A DNA stretch of 64,000 bases from BOG-908 sp965198825 (GTDB lineage Bacteria; Pseudomonadota; Alphaproteobacteria; Acetobacterales; Acetobacteraceae). Below, one piece after another: positions 16,316-24,985 of the stretch (within the stretch, counting starts at the first letter, position 1; the number at the start of each line of letters is the position of its first letter). Under the pieces are notes generated by a model. It worked only from the letters and a program-made list of their open reading frames with translations. It made no database searches and was not told the DNA's origin. The stretch covers positions 310,001 to 374,000 of the forward strand of contig CBDAQB010000002.1 of the NCBI GenBank assembly GCA_965198825.1. Direction: 5' to 3'. Made by a program: the position numbers and the translations under genes.

Positions 16316-17089
16316 ATGTCCATCTCCCGCCTGCTTTGGCTGCTCGCGCTGTCGCCGCTGTTCGCCGCCTGCTCGGCAGCCGCTCCAGGCCAGGACAGCC
16401 TGTTCGCCGGCCGGCCGGAGCAGGGCAATGTGCGCTTCGTCCTGGTCGCAGGCGACGGCAGCCTGCCCGTTTTCGACGATGCGGTGGTCAGCGTTGGCCG
16501 CCGCATGCTGGACCGAAGCAACAGCACCGACACCGACTACCTCCGGCTCAGTGCCTCGCAGGACGCCATCGCACACGGCATACCCGCGGCCACGCTCGAC
16601 AACGTCGTGGAGGCCATCGGCCGCCTTCACCCCATGCGGGGCCATAGCTGCTTTGTCTTCGCCACATCACACGGCACCAAGGACACCGGCCTGGTGCTGG
16701 CCGGAAACGATTACCTGACCCCGAAGGCCCTCGACGAAGCCCTTACGCACGGCTGCGGCAACGCCCCCACTGCCGTGGTCATCTCCGGCTGCTACTCAGG
16801 CGCCTTCGCCAAGCCGCCCATGACACGCGCGAACCGCGTGATCCTCACCGCAGCCAGCGCCGACCGAACCTCCTTCGGCTGCCAGGCCGGGCGCAGCTAC
16901 ACCGTCTATGACAAATGCCTGCTCGATGCCTTCGATGCCGGCGGAACCTGGATGACCGCGTTCGGCTCCATCCGATCCTGCGTGCGCGCCGAAGAAGAGG
17001 TGGAAAACGCCTATCCCTCGCTGCCGCAAGCTTTCTTTGGGCAGGACGTTGCTTCGTTGGCTTTGCCTATGAGCCCTAAGAAGAAGTAA
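16316..17089 (+). CDS. C13 (legumain-like) family peptidase, lipoprotein
   Basis: 257 residues. The start MSISRLLWLLALSPLFAAC contains a lipobox (LFAAC, Cys19 of this start), so the mature protein is probably lipid-anchored in the periplasm. The caspase-clan dyad is visible as FVFATSHGTKDTG (His) and AVVISGCYSGAF (Cys), the layout of bacterial peptidase C13 proteins. The substrate is unknown. ATG at 16316 has AGGAA 7 bases upstream; an ATG at 16286 is possible but would put a charged stretch before the signal peptide. Confidence 0.85.
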   Translation: MSISRLLWLLALSPLFAACSAAAPGQDSLFAGRPEQGNVRFVLVAGDGSLPVFDDAVVSVGRRMLDRSNSTDTDYLRLSASQDAIAHGIPAATLDNVVEAIGRLHPMRGHSCFVFATSHGTKDTGLVLAGNDYLTPKALDEALTHGCGNAPTAVVISGCYSGAFAKPPMTRANRVILTAASADRTSFGCQAGRSYTVYDKCLLDAFDAGGTWMTAFGSIRSCVRAEEEVENAYPSLPQAFFGQDVASLALPMSPKKK

Positions 17090-17097
17090 GTAAGCGC

Positions 17098-17209
17098 GTT
17101 CTTTTTTGAAAAAAAGAACCAAAAAACTTCTATCCGCTGAGGCCCGTCACCTCCTCAAGCCCGGCCCAAAGTCGCAAAAGTTTTTTGCTTCTTTTTTTCA
17201 AAAAAGAAG
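17098..17209. repeat. Paired A/T hairpin element (copy 3, complete)
   Basis: The left unit has the GTTC/GAAC cap and the right unit (17175-17209) the CTTC/GAAG cap; the spacer carries AAGCCCGGCCC. It separates convergent genes (C13 peptidase, stop 17089; membrane protein, stop 17220), fitting a bidirectional terminator. Confidence 0.9.
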
Positions 17210-17219
17210 TCCTTGCTTC

Positions 17220-18080
17220 CTACCTAGTCCGCAACACAGCCCGCAGCAACGCCGCCCCATCGGCCGCGGGAAGCGCCGCCACGTTATCGTAAAACTTGAT
17301 GGTCACCGCACAGACAACAGCCGGCGTCTGCTGAGAACGGTTCACGAATTGCGCGAGTTCGGCAGGCGTAAACGGATGCGCGCCCGGATCGACTGCACGA
17401 CGCATCAGCGCCTGCTCGCGGGTTTTCTCCGGTGGCTGGACAGGGGTTTTGCCGCCATCGAGATAGGCATCGACCAGCGCGGCCTGCGCGGCGTGGAACA
17501 AGGGCACGTCGTCAGGCGGCAGCGAGGCGAGGTCTGGCGTGCCGAGCGCAGCGTCGGCGCATTGCGGCAGCGCATCCTTTCGCAGCGCTTTGGTAAAGGT
17601 GTTTTCCGCGGCGAGGTAGGCGAGCAGCGGCGTGTCGGTGGCGGATGCGGCGCCGTGCAGGAGAGTGGTGTTCAGCCGCTGGAACACGGCGGCGAGGCCG
17701 GCTTTTCGGCCAGGGTCGTCCGGGCCGTGCACTTCGAGCACTTCGGCGATGTCGCGGTGGGGTTCCTCCCAGCTCGTGGGCTCGCGTTCGGCGAGCGTCT
17801 TGTAGGCTGGGTAGGTCTGGAAGAGCGCCTGGTCGAACGTCGGCGGCGGCGCCTTCGGTGCGGCGGGAGCCAGCACGGCGGCTGTCTCTGCGGCTGGCAC
17901 GTGGAGGCGGAGGAACAGCAAGCCGCCTGCGGCGAGTGCGGCGAAGGCGGCGCCGCCCAGCCGGATGGCTGGTCTCATGCCGGAGAGCACGATGGCGGCG
18001 ACAAGCCCGGCCATGATGGCACCGGCCGGCACCGTCCAGGGTGATTGGGCGAGGCTCAGCAGGCCAGCGACGTTCGGCAT
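17220..18080 (-). CDS. Membrane-anchored protein of unknown function
   Basis: 286 residues. Two N-terminal hydrophobic segments (about 17-33 VPAGAIMAGLVAAIVL and 40-57 LGGAAFAALAAGGLLFL) are followed by a Pro-rich linker and a soluble, mostly helical domain with two conserved-looking cysteines (PQCADAALG and AVVCAVTIKFY). I do not recognise the family. It lies 12 bases downstream of a leftward transglutaminase-like pair and may be co-transcribed with them. Confidence 0.75.
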   Translation of the reverse strand: MPNVAGLLSLAQSPWTVPAGAIMAGLVAAIVLSGMRPAIRLGGAAFAALAAGGLLFLRLHVPAAETAAVLAPAAPKAPPPTFDQALFQTYPAYKTLAEREPTSWEEPHRDIAEVLEVHGPDDPGRKAGLAAVFQRLNTTLLHGAASATDTPLLAYLAAENTFTKALRKDALPQCADAALGTPDLASLPPDDVPLFHAAQAALVDAYLDGGKTPVQPPEKTREQALMRRAVDPGAHPFTPAELAQFVNRSQQTPAVVCAVTIKFYDNVAALPAADGAALLRAVLRTR

Positions 18081-18092
18081 GCGCGCGCTTGG

Positions 18093-18899
18093 CTAGACGA
18101 CCTCGTCCGTGAACACGAAGAAGCCGGCGAGCGGGGCGGGGCCGAAGCTCGTGGAAATGGCGACGTCTGTCGCGTCGCGGCCACGCGCCATGAGGATGCG
18201 CCCGATGCGCCGCGCGTTATGGCGGGCATCGAAGGTGTACCAGCGGCCGCCGAGATAGACGTCGAACCAGGCGGAGAAGTCGCCAGGCGCATCGACGCGC
18301 GGCACGCCGATGTCGCCGAGGTAGCCGGTGCAGTAGCGCGCCGGGATGTTCATGCAGCGGCAGAATGCGACGGCGAGATGCGCGAAATCGCGGCAGACGC
18401 CGACCCGCTCCTGGTAGCCTTCCCAGGCGGTGCGGGTGGCGCGCGCCTGCTGGTAGTCGAAGCGGATGTGCCTGTGCACGAAGTCGCAGATGGCGACCAC
18501 GCGGTCCCAGCCAGGCGGGATATGGCCGAACAGCGACCAGGCGGTGTCCGTCAGCCGGTCGGTTTCGCAGTAGCGGCTACCCAGCAGGTAGACCATGGCG
18601 TCGGACGGCAGTTCCTCGACCGGATGCTGGATGGCGCCCGCGTGGGCGTCGTCCATCTGGCCGGTGTCGGAGACGGTGAAGTCGGTGGAGATCGTCAGCA
18701 GGCCCGGCGGCGCCAGGATGCGCGTGCAGATGTTGTCGTAGCGGTCCTGGTAGGTGCTGACGACCGTGCCTGCGCTGTAGGTGATCGCCCCCTGTGTGAG
18801 CAGGTCCGGCGCACGCGAGGGATGGATGCTGACCAGCAGCAGCATCGGGGTCGGCTGGTAGCATTGGTAGCTGATTTCGAAGCCTGCCCGTATGCGCAA
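18093..18899 (-). CDS. Transglutaminase-like protein lacking the canonical catalytic His
   Basis: 268 residues. The transglutaminase core is recognisable: catalytic Cys169 in GVCRDFAHLA and Asp224 in WYTFDARHN. The position normally filled by His (HAWVEVY in other members, and in the neighbour) is Ser209 in FSAWFDVYLGGRW. Such members may be structural or use a different residue. The TTG start at 18899 has AAAGGA upstream inside the last codons of the preceding gene, so the pair is coupled. Confidence 0.88.
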   Translation of the reverse strand: MRIRAGFEISYQCYQPTPMLLLVSIHPSRAPDLLTQGAITYSAGTVVSTYQDRYDNICTRILAPPGLLTISTDFTVSDTGQMDDAHAGAIQHPVEELPSDAMVYLLGSRYCETDRLTDTAWSLFGHIPPGWDRVVAICDFVHRHIRFDYQQARATRTAWEGYQERVGVCRDFAHLAVAFCRCMNIPARYCTGYLGDIGVPRVDAPGDFSAWFDVYLGGRWYTFDARHNARRIGRILMARGRDATDVAISTSFGPAPLAGFFVFTDEVV

Positions 18900-18903
18900 T
18901 CGC

Positions 18904-19926
18904 CTATCCTTTGATGGACGACACCTGGCCGCGGCCGAGGGTCTCGTCAGGTGTTTCGTTGCTGGAACGCTCGAAATCGGTTTGCGTTGGCAACGGGGCT
19001 CCAGTGAATGGAGCCGGAATGTGGGCCGTGCCTGGCGAGACCAGGCTCGGCGTGGGTGATTCGGTCACGCGCACTTCGACAGTAAGCCCCAGCGCGTCGT
19101 GCGGGAAGCCGGTCCAGCTCCCCCAGAGCGGCACAGCCTGGGCAGGATCGCGGCCGATCGCCACGCGTATGAGGTCGTGGTTGCCGACGATGCCGTTCGT
19201 CGGATCGAACTCGAGCCAGCCGGCGCCCGGGACATAGACCTGGACCCAGGCATGCGTCGAACCGCCGCCCACCCTGTCGGAGGCGCCCGATGACCGCACA
19301 TGCAGGTAGCCAGAGACGAAGCGCGCCGCGAAGCCGAGCGACCGCACCGCCTCCATCATGAACAGCGCAAAATCGCGGCAGCTACCGCTTTTCAACTTCA
19401 AGGTCTGCGCAGGAGGCTGGATGCCCATCTCCTCGCGGCGCACGTAGGTGAAGTCGCGCCTGATGGCGTGGGTGATGCGCGCCAGCAGGTCGGCGGTGCG
19501 TATGGGCCGCTGTCCTGCGACGAAAGCGCCTGCCCATTTGGCAATCGCATGGTTTCTGTCCGGATATTGCCGCTCGATGGAGCGCAGCAGGTCCGGCATG
19601 TCTTCCTGGTCGTAGCTGAAGGGATACAGCCGGGCGTGGCTGCTGATCGGAAACTCCAGCACCTGGCTGGGCGAGTGGTCGAGCTCGATCAGGCTCTCGA
19701 AGCGCAGCGTGGTGGCGCGCCTGTCGAAGCACACGCAGGCGACGCAATTGCCGAACACGTCGTGCACCCAGTGCATCGAGGAGGGCTCGGGATCGACGCG
19801 CAGCGAGGCGTGCAGAAGCCGCTGGTCGTAGCTGTCGCGCGGCCGGAACATGACCCGGTGCTCGCCGAACGCGACGGCCTGCTTGTAGCGGTAAGTGCTG
19901 ATGTGGCGGACGGTCAGGAACGGCAT
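18904..19926 (-). CDS. Transglutaminase family protein with N-terminal domain
   Basis: 340 residues from MPFLTVRHISTYRY. An N-terminal bacterial transglutaminase-like domain (about 1-80) precedes the transglutaminase core with a full Cys183 (SGSCRDFALFM), His225 (STHAWVQVY) and Asp241 (WLEFDPTNG) triad. Members are thought to act as proteases or amide-bond enzymes; the true substrate is unknown. It is the first gene of a leftward group with the His-less paralogue and the membrane protein. Confidence 0.9.
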   Translation of the reverse strand: MPFLTVRHISTYRYKQAVAFGEHRVMFRPRDSYDQRLLHASLRVDPEPSSMHWVHDVFGNCVACVCFDRRATTLRFESLIELDHSPSQVLEFPISSHARLYPFSYDQEDMPDLLRSIERQYPDRNHAIAKWAGAFVAGQRPIRTADLLARITHAIRRDFTYVRREEMGIQPPAQTLKLKSGSCRDFALFMMEAVRSLGFAARFVSGYLHVRSSGASDRVGGGSTHAWVQVYVPGAGWLEFDPTNGIVGNHDLIRVAIGRDPAQAVPLWGSWTGFPHDALGLTVEVRVTESPTPSLVSPGTAHIPAPFTGAPLPTQTDFERSSNETPDETLGRGQVSSIKG

Positions 19927-20026
19927 CTGCGCGTTCTTAGCATGATCCGGGCCGCGCACACGCCGCTGCTGCGAGTGTGATGCGCCCCCGCTATTATCCG
20001 GAAGACCGGACTATCGTGCGAGAGAA

Positions 20027-20101
<75 letters not shown>

Positions 20102-20153
20102 GCCGGGTGCGGTCTCGTAAACGGGCGGTTTGGGTTTAGCAAGGCGCGGCCCC

Positions 20154-20927
20154 TCACATGGCGGGGCGCGGGCTATCCCCCAGCAGGCGGCTGACCAACG
20201 GCTCGATCGCCTCGGCCATGCGCGCCTGCGTCTGGGCAGTCGGATGCAGCGGCGGATCGGGCGGCGTCAGATGCGTATCGAGAAACGCGCCGGCATCCAC
20301 GTGGCCCTGGCGCATGAACAGTCCGGACAGGTCGCGGAAGACCACCCCGCTCTCCGCCGCGCCATAGCGCGTGGCAAGCGCCCGGTTCAGCTCGGCGGTG
20401 TTCGTATCCACCCACGGGCTGCGTATGCTGGGGAGCACGCCCAGCAGCAGGATTTTGGTATCCGGCAGGCGGCGGTGAAGCTCGGCGACGATGGCGTCGA
20501 TGCCTGCCTGCGTCGGTCCGGCAGCCCAGTGCAGCTTGCCGAAGTTGTTGGCGCCGATGAGGATGATGGCGGCCTTCGGGTGCAGCCCCTCCACTTCGCC
20601 ATGCTCGATGCGCCAGAGCAGATGGGACGTCGCGTCACCCTTGAAGCCCAGGTTGATGGCGTGCCGGCCGCCATAGAAATGCTCCCATACGGGGCGGAAA
20701 TCCCGCCAGGGCTCCGGGCCGGCCTTCTCGAAATCCTGGGTGATGCTGTCGCCCAGCCAGAGCAGGTCGATCCGGCCGGCGGCGTGTATCTCCGCCTGCT
20801 TCGCCTCGAAGCGGGCGCGCCACCAGGGCAGGTCGAGGCGCGACAGCGGGGTCGAGGCGAGGTTTGGCGCCGCCGCGCCGATGAGCGCCGCGGCGGCTGC
20901 CACCAGCGCCTTCGAAACGAAACGCAC
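20154..20927 (-). CDS. Secreted SGNH/GDSL-type esterase
   Basis: 257 residues. A signal peptide (about 1-25, VAAAAALIGAAAPNLA) leads into an SGNH hydrolase: block I LLWLGDSITQ (nucleophile Ser), block II Gly in NLGFKGDATSHLLWR, block III IILIGANNFGK and block V DPPLHPTAQ (Asp/His). The likely activity is an acyl ester hydrolase of PAF-acetylhydrolase-like type. It starts with GTG, 3 bases downstream of the uppP stop, so it is probably one transcript with uppP. Confidence 0.9.
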   Translation of the reverse strand: MRFVSKALVAAAAALIGAAAPNLASTPLSRLDLPWWRARFEAKQAEIHAAGRIDLLWLGDSITQDFEKAGPEPWRDFRPVWEHFYGGRHAINLGFKGDATSHLLWRIEHGEVEGLHPKAAIILIGANNFGKLHWAAGPTQAGIDAIVAELHRRLPDTKILLLGVLPSIRSPWVDTNTAELNRALATRYGAAESGVVFRDLSGLFMRQGHVDAGAFLDTHLTPPDPPLHPTAQTQARMAEAIEPLVSRLLGDSPRPAM

Positions 20928-20930
20928 GCG

Positions 20931-21791
20931 TCAGGCCGCCAGGTGGATGCCGGCGGCGAGCAGGCCGGCGCTGATCAGGCCGGCCGCCATGCAGTAGTAG
21001 GCGAAGGGGTTCAGCGCCCAGCGGTCGTTGTTGGCGAAGTAGCGCATCAGGAATGCCGTGCTCGCTAACGCCACGATGCCTGCCACCACGGCGGCGATCG
21101 ACGCCGTTTCGAACACGCCTGCCGGAATATCTGCGTGCAGCAGCTTTGGCACTTCCTTCGCCGTGGCACCCAGGATGATCGGCGTCGCGATCAGGAACGA
21201 GAAGCGCGCCGCTGTCGCATGATCGATGCCGCGCAGCAGGCCGCCGACGATCGTCGCACCCGAGCGCGACAGCCCGGGCAGGAGTGCGAGGCACTGCCAC
21301 AGCCCGATCACCAGGGCATCGACGATCGTCAGCGTGGCGATCGCTCTTGCGGGCGCTTCCGCCATGCGGCCGCGCAGCCGTTCGCCTACCAAAAGCAGGA
21401 TGCCATTCGCCGCCAGGAAGCAGGCGGCGATGATCGGCGATCCGAACAGCCTCAGGAAGAAATGCTCCAACGCCGCGCCGAGGATCACGGCCGGGATCGT
21501 CGCCACGATGAGCAGCAGCACGATATGCCGGCTCTCCCGCACCCGGTGCGCCTCGGAGAGGCCCAGGCTACCGACGGCGAGCGCCCACCAGTCGCGCCAG
21601 AAATACAGCAGCAGCGCCGCCGCGGTCCCCAGATGAAGCAGCACGAGAAACGGCAGGAAGCTCGGCGCATGCTCGTCGAGGTTCCAGCCCAGGAGGGCAG
21701 GCAGCACGACGGCGTGGCCCAGCGAGCTCACCGGAAAAAGCTCGGTGGCGCCTTGGAGGATGGCGATCAGGATGGCGTGCAGGGTGCTCAA
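20931..21791 (-). CDS. uppP: Undecaprenyl-diphosphatase
   Basis: 286 residues with eight or so membrane segments and both family motifs: the N-terminal ILQGATELFPVSSLGH with catalytic Glu and His, and LPGLSRSGATIVGGLL with the Ser/Arg phosphate site. It dephosphorylates C55-PP for reuse in cell-wall synthesis and confers bacitracin tolerance. The start is TTG at 21791 behind GAGGT. The family motif often has EFLPVSSTGH; here Leu replaces Thr. Confidence 0.94.
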   Translation of the reverse strand: MSTLHAILIAILQGATELFPVSSLGHAVVLPALLGWNLDEHAPSFLPFLVLLHLGTAAALLLYFWRDWWALAVGSLGLSEAHRVRESRHIVLLLIVATIPAVILGAALEHFFLRLFGSPIIAACFLAANGILLLVGERLRGRMAEAPARAIATLTIVDALVIGLWQCLALLPGLSRSGATIVGGLLRGIDHATAARFSFLIATPIILGATAKEVPKLLHADIPAGVFETASIAAVVAGIVALASTAFLMRYFANNDRWALNPFAYYCMAAGLISAGLLAAGIHLAA

Positions 21792-21886
21792 CGGAAGACC
21801 TCAGGCGCTTGGCTGCCCACCCATGCGCGAAGCGGAGAGTCGCGGCAAGGGAAGCGGGTGCAAGCGAGGCAGGCAAACGGCCGAAC

Positions 21887-21960
21887 TGGAGCGGGTGAAG
21901 GGAATCGAACCCTCGTATGCAGCTTGGGAAGCTGCCGTTCTACCATTGAACTACACCCGC
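21887..21960 (-). tRNA. tRNA-Gly (anticodon CCC)
   Basis: 74 bases including CCA. The acceptor GCGGGTG pairs with the 3' strand CACCCGC and discriminator T; the anticodon stem-loop GCAGCTTCCCAAGCTGC has CCC; the T-arm is GGGTTCGATTCCC. The arms fold well. Confidence 0.96.
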
Positions 21961-22027
21961 GGGCCGGGAGCCGATCTATAGGGTTGCTCGGTTGACGGCG
22001 CAATGTGGCCGCGCCTAGCTGCCCGCC

Positions 22028-23212
22028 ATGACTCAGGATCGCACATACCGGCCGGCCACCACCCTCATCCAGGGCGGCCTCGACCGCACCCCTTATGGCG
22101 AGACCAGCGAGGCGATGTTCCTTACCTCCGGCTTCGTTTACGACGATGCCGAGCAGGCGGAAGCGACCTTCAACGGCACCGTCTCCCACTATCAATACAC
22201 CCGCTTCGGCAACCCCACCGTCGCCGCCTTCGAGCGCCGCCTCGCCCTGCTGGAAGGCGCCGAGGATTGCCGCGCCACCGCCACGGGCATGGCGGCGGTG
22301 AACGCCAGCATGCTCAGCCATCTGCGCGCCGGCGACCGGGTGGTCGCCAGCCGCGCGCTTTTTGGCTCCTGCCACTGGATCGTCTCGACCCTCCTGCCGC
22401 GCCTCGGCATCGCCACCGAGTTCGTGGACGCAGGCGATCTGCGTGCCTGGGAGCGCGCCCTCTCCAAGCCGACACACATCGTGCTGATCGAAACCCCCTC
22501 GAACCCGATGCTCGAAATCGTGGACATGCGCGCAGTCGCCGACCTGGCACACCGTGCCGGCGCGATCGTGGTGGTGGACAATGTCTTCGCCACCCCGTTG
22601 CTCCAGAAGCCGCTCGAGCATGGCGCGGACGTGGTGGTCTATTCGGCAACCAAGCACATGGACGGCCAGGGCCGCGTGCTGGGCGGCGCCGTGCTGGGCA
22701 CCCGCAAATGGATCGAGGAGACGCTGCAGCCCTTCGTGCGCAACACCGGCCCTGCACTCTCGCCGTTCAACGCCTGGGTGCTGCTCAAGGGCCTGGAGAC
22801 GATGGCGCTGCGTGTCGAAGCCTCCTGCGCCCGGGCGGCCACCATTGCCGACTTCCTGGCGGAATCTCCGGCCGTCTCGCAGGTCTGGTATCCCTCGCGG
22901 CAGGATCATCCGCAGCACGAGCTCGCCATGCGCCAGATGTCGGCTGGAGGAACGCTTGTTACCTTCGCGCTGAAGGGCGGCAAGGAGGCGGCCTTCCGGG
23001 CGATGAACCGGCTGCGCCTCATTGCGATTAGCAACAATCTGGGAGATGCGCGTTCCATGGTCACGCACCCGGCCACGACCACCCATATGCGCATCGGCCC
23101 GGAGGAGCGCGCCAGGCTCGGCATAGGCGACGGGGTGATCCGTCTGTCGGTCGGCCTGGAGGATTTACGCGATCTCCAGGAGGACCTGGAACACAGCCTG
23201 AAGGTGCCGTAA
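22028..23212 (+). CDS. metZ: O-succinylhomoserine sulfhydrylase
   Basis: 394 residues of the Cys/Met-metabolism PLP family. The PLP lysine is in VYSATKHMDGQGR, the subtype signature of MetZ; earlier blocks are HYQYTRFGNPT and ATGMAAVNASML. It converts O-succinylhomoserine and sulfide to homocysteine, bypassing cystathionine. The ATG at 22028 follows tRNA-Gly by 67 bases. It is followed by apaG after 15 bases. Confidence 0.94.
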   Translation: MTQDRTYRPATTLIQGGLDRTPYGETSEAMFLTSGFVYDDAEQAEATFNGTVSHYQYTRFGNPTVAAFERRLALLEGAEDCRATATGMAAVNASMLSHLRAGDRVVASRALFGSCHWIVSTLLPRLGIATEFVDAGDLRAWERALSKPTHIVLIETPSNPMLEIVDMRAVADLAHRAGAIVVVDNVFATPLLQKPLEHGADVVVYSATKHMDGQGRVLGGAVLGTRKWIEETLQPFVRNTGPALSPFNAWVLLKGLETMALRVEASCARAATIADFLAESPAVSQVWYPSRQDHPQHELAMRQMSAGGTLVTFALKGGKEAAFRAMNRLRLIAISNNLGDARSMVTHPATTTHMRIGPEERARLGIGDGVIRLSVGLEDLRDLQEDLEHSLKVP

Positions 23213-23227
23213 GCGAGGACCCAAGCG

Positions 23228-23644
23228 ATGGCCAAAAAGGACCCGCCCTTCTACGAGGCCGTGACGCGCGACATCGCCGTGCGCGTGGCGCCCTTCTTCC
23301 TGCCCGACCAGTCCGAGCCCGACGCCGGCCGCTATGTCTGGGCCTACAGGGTGAACATCGAGAACAAGGGCGGCAGCACCGTTCAGCTCCTCCGCCGCAC
23401 CTGGCGCATCACCGACGCGCAGGGCCGCACCATGCTGGTCGAGGGCGACGGCGTGGTCGGCGAACAGCCTGTCCTGCAGCCTAGCGAGGCCTTCGAATAC
23501 ACCTCGGGCACCCCGCTCGACACGCCCTCCGGCTTCATGGCCGGCGACTACCACATGGTGGAGCAGGACAGCGGCGCCGCCTTCGACGTGACGATTCCGG
23601 CCTTCAGCCTGGACAGCCCGCACCAGCCCAGCCGCCTGCACTGA
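23228..23644 (+). CDS. apaG: ApaG/CorD family protein
   Basis: 138 residues of one immunoglobulin-like beta-sandwich: VRVAPFFLPDQS, the conserved WAYRVNIENKG, LLRRTWRITDAQG, VVGEQPVLQPSEAFEYTSG and the Gly-rich MAGDYHMV. ApaG proteins are small cytosolic proteins linked to divalent-cation and AP4A metabolism; the precise role is unsettled. It is 15 bases after metZ, probably the same operon. Confidence 0.93.
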   Translation: MAKKDPPFYEAVTRDIAVRVAPFFLPDQSEPDAGRYVWAYRVNIENKGGSTVQLLRRTWRITDAQGRTMLVEGDGVVGEQPVLQPSEAFEYTSGTPLDTPSGFMAGDYHMVEQDSGAAFDVTIPAFSLDSPHQPSRLH

Positions 23645-23728
23645 GCGCGCGCCGCACCCCGCACACCTAGCGCGCGGGACGCGCGATCCCATCATCTTGT
23701 GCAGACGCGTAATGAGGAAGCAATCGAC

Positions 23729-24385
23729 TTGAATACCTATGTGCCGCCGGCCGGACGCGAAGCGCCTGCCCACAGTGTGGAGCAGTCAGCGGGGGAGCGT
23801 CCCTCCGAAGAGGAGGCTCAGGCCGCCATACGCACGCTCATCCGTTGGGCCGGCGACGATCCCTCTCGCGAAGGCCTTCGCGACACGCCAAAACGCGTCG
23901 CAAAATCCTACGGCGAATTCTTCCGCGGCTACGCCGAGGATCCCGTCGCCATCCTCGAGCGCACCTTTGAGGAAGTCGAAGGCTACGACGAAATCGTCCT
24001 GCTCCGCGACATCCGCCTCGAAAGCCATTGCGAGCACCACATGGTGCCGATCATCGGCCGCGCGCACGTTGCCTACCTGCCTCACCGGCGTGTCGTCGGC
24101 ATATCCAAACTCGCGCGCGTCGTGGACGCCTATGCCCACCGGCTGCAGATCCAGGAGAAGCTGACAGCGCAGATCTGCAACACCATCAACGAAGTTCTGA
24201 AACCGCGCGGCACCGCCGTCGTCATCGAAGCCGCGCACGAATGCATGACGACGCGCGGCGTGCACAAGCCGGGCGTGTCGATGGTGACGAGCCGCATGCT
24301 TGGCGCGTTCCGAGACGACCCGACCACACGGCGCGAACTTCTCGCCATGATCGGCAGCCGCGCGCCTGGCAGCCTGGAAATCTAG
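23729..24385 (+). CDS. folE: GTP cyclohydrolase I
   Basis: About 218 residues. The landmarks are ESHCEHHMVPIIGRAHVAYLP (zinc Cys and His residues, shown here in parts ESHCEHHMVP and GRAHVAYLP), GISKLARVVDAYAHRLQ and EAAHECMTTRGV (second zinc Cys). It makes dihydroneopterin triphosphate for folate. TTG at 23729 is preferred because GAGGAAG lies 8 bases upstream; a GTG at 23699 would add ten residues but has no ribosome-binding site. Confidence 0.95.
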   Translation: MNTYVPPAGREAPAHSVEQSAGERPSEEEAQAAIRTLIRWAGDDPSREGLRDTPKRVAKSYGEFFRGYAEDPVAILERTFEEVEGYDEIVLLRDIRLESHCEHHMVPIIGRAHVAYLPHRRVVGISKLARVVDAYAHRLQIQEKLTAQICNTINEVLKPRGTAVVIEAAHECMTTRGVHKPGVSMVTSRMLGAFRDDPTTRRELLAMIGSRAPGSLEI

Positions 24386-24386
24386 C

Positions 24387-24887
24387 ATGCACACCGTGGC
24401 CGCGCCGCAGCCGGACGTTCTCGCCACCGCCTTCAAGAACGCCATGCGGCGCCTCGCTGCCACGGTCACCATCGTGACAGGCGGCACACCCGACCAGCGC
24501 GGCGGCTTCGCCGCCACCGCCGTCTGCTCCGTCACCACCGATCCACCGGCGCTGCTCGTCTGCGTCAACCAGGCTGCATCGCTGCACGACAGCCTCACCA
24601 TGGGCCATCATTTCTGTGTCAATCTGCTGCATGGTTCGCACGCAGAACTCTCCAGCATCTTCGGCGGCGGCGTCGCTTCCGACCGCCGCTTCGAACATGG
24701 CGACTGGGCGCACGACGCAGACGGCGTCGCCTACCTGAGCGACGCGCAGGCAAACGTCTTTTGCGTCGTCGATGCGCTGATGCCGTATGGGACGCATACG
24801 ATCGTTGTCGGCAAGGTCACGCATGTTCGGCTGCACGGTGAGATCGCGCCGCTGATTTATAGTGATGGACGGTTTATTGCTATCTAG
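24387..24887 (+). CDS. Flavin reductase-like, FMN-binding protein
   Basis: 166 residues of the split-barrel flavin reductase family: AMRRLAATVTIVTGG, GFAATAVCSVTTDPPALLVCVN (in two parts GFAATAVCSVT and PPALLVCVN) and FCVNLLHGSHAELS. Such proteins reduce FMN/FAD with NAD(P)H to supply a two-component monooxygenase. No oxygenase is adjacent; it starts one base after the folE stop, so it is transcribed with folE. Confidence 0.9.
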   Translation: MHTVAAPQPDVLATAFKNAMRRLAATVTIVTGGTPDQRGGFAATAVCSVTTDPPALLVCVNQAASLHDSLTMGHHFCVNLLHGSHAELSSIFGGGVASDRRFEHGDWAHDADGVAYLSDAQANVFCVVDALMPYGTHTIVVGKVTHVRLHGEIAPLIYSDGRFIAI

Positions 24888-24897
24888 GAAGCAAGCA

Positions 24898-24984
24898 GTT
24901 CTTTTTTGAAAAAAGAACCAAAAAACTTTTCGACTTAGGGCCGGGCCTACGTCTTGATCTCGGTCCCACAGGGCAAAAATTTGC
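24898..24984. repeat. A/T hairpin element (copy 4, right unit degraded)
   Basis: An intact left unit (GTTC/GAAC cap, 24898-24930) is followed by the usual spacer motif GGGCCGGGCC and CTCGGTCCCA, then only a decayed right unit (CAAAAATTTGC at 24974). It lies between convergent flavin reductase and S1/P1 nuclease genes. Confidence 0.8.
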
Positions 24985-24985
24985 T

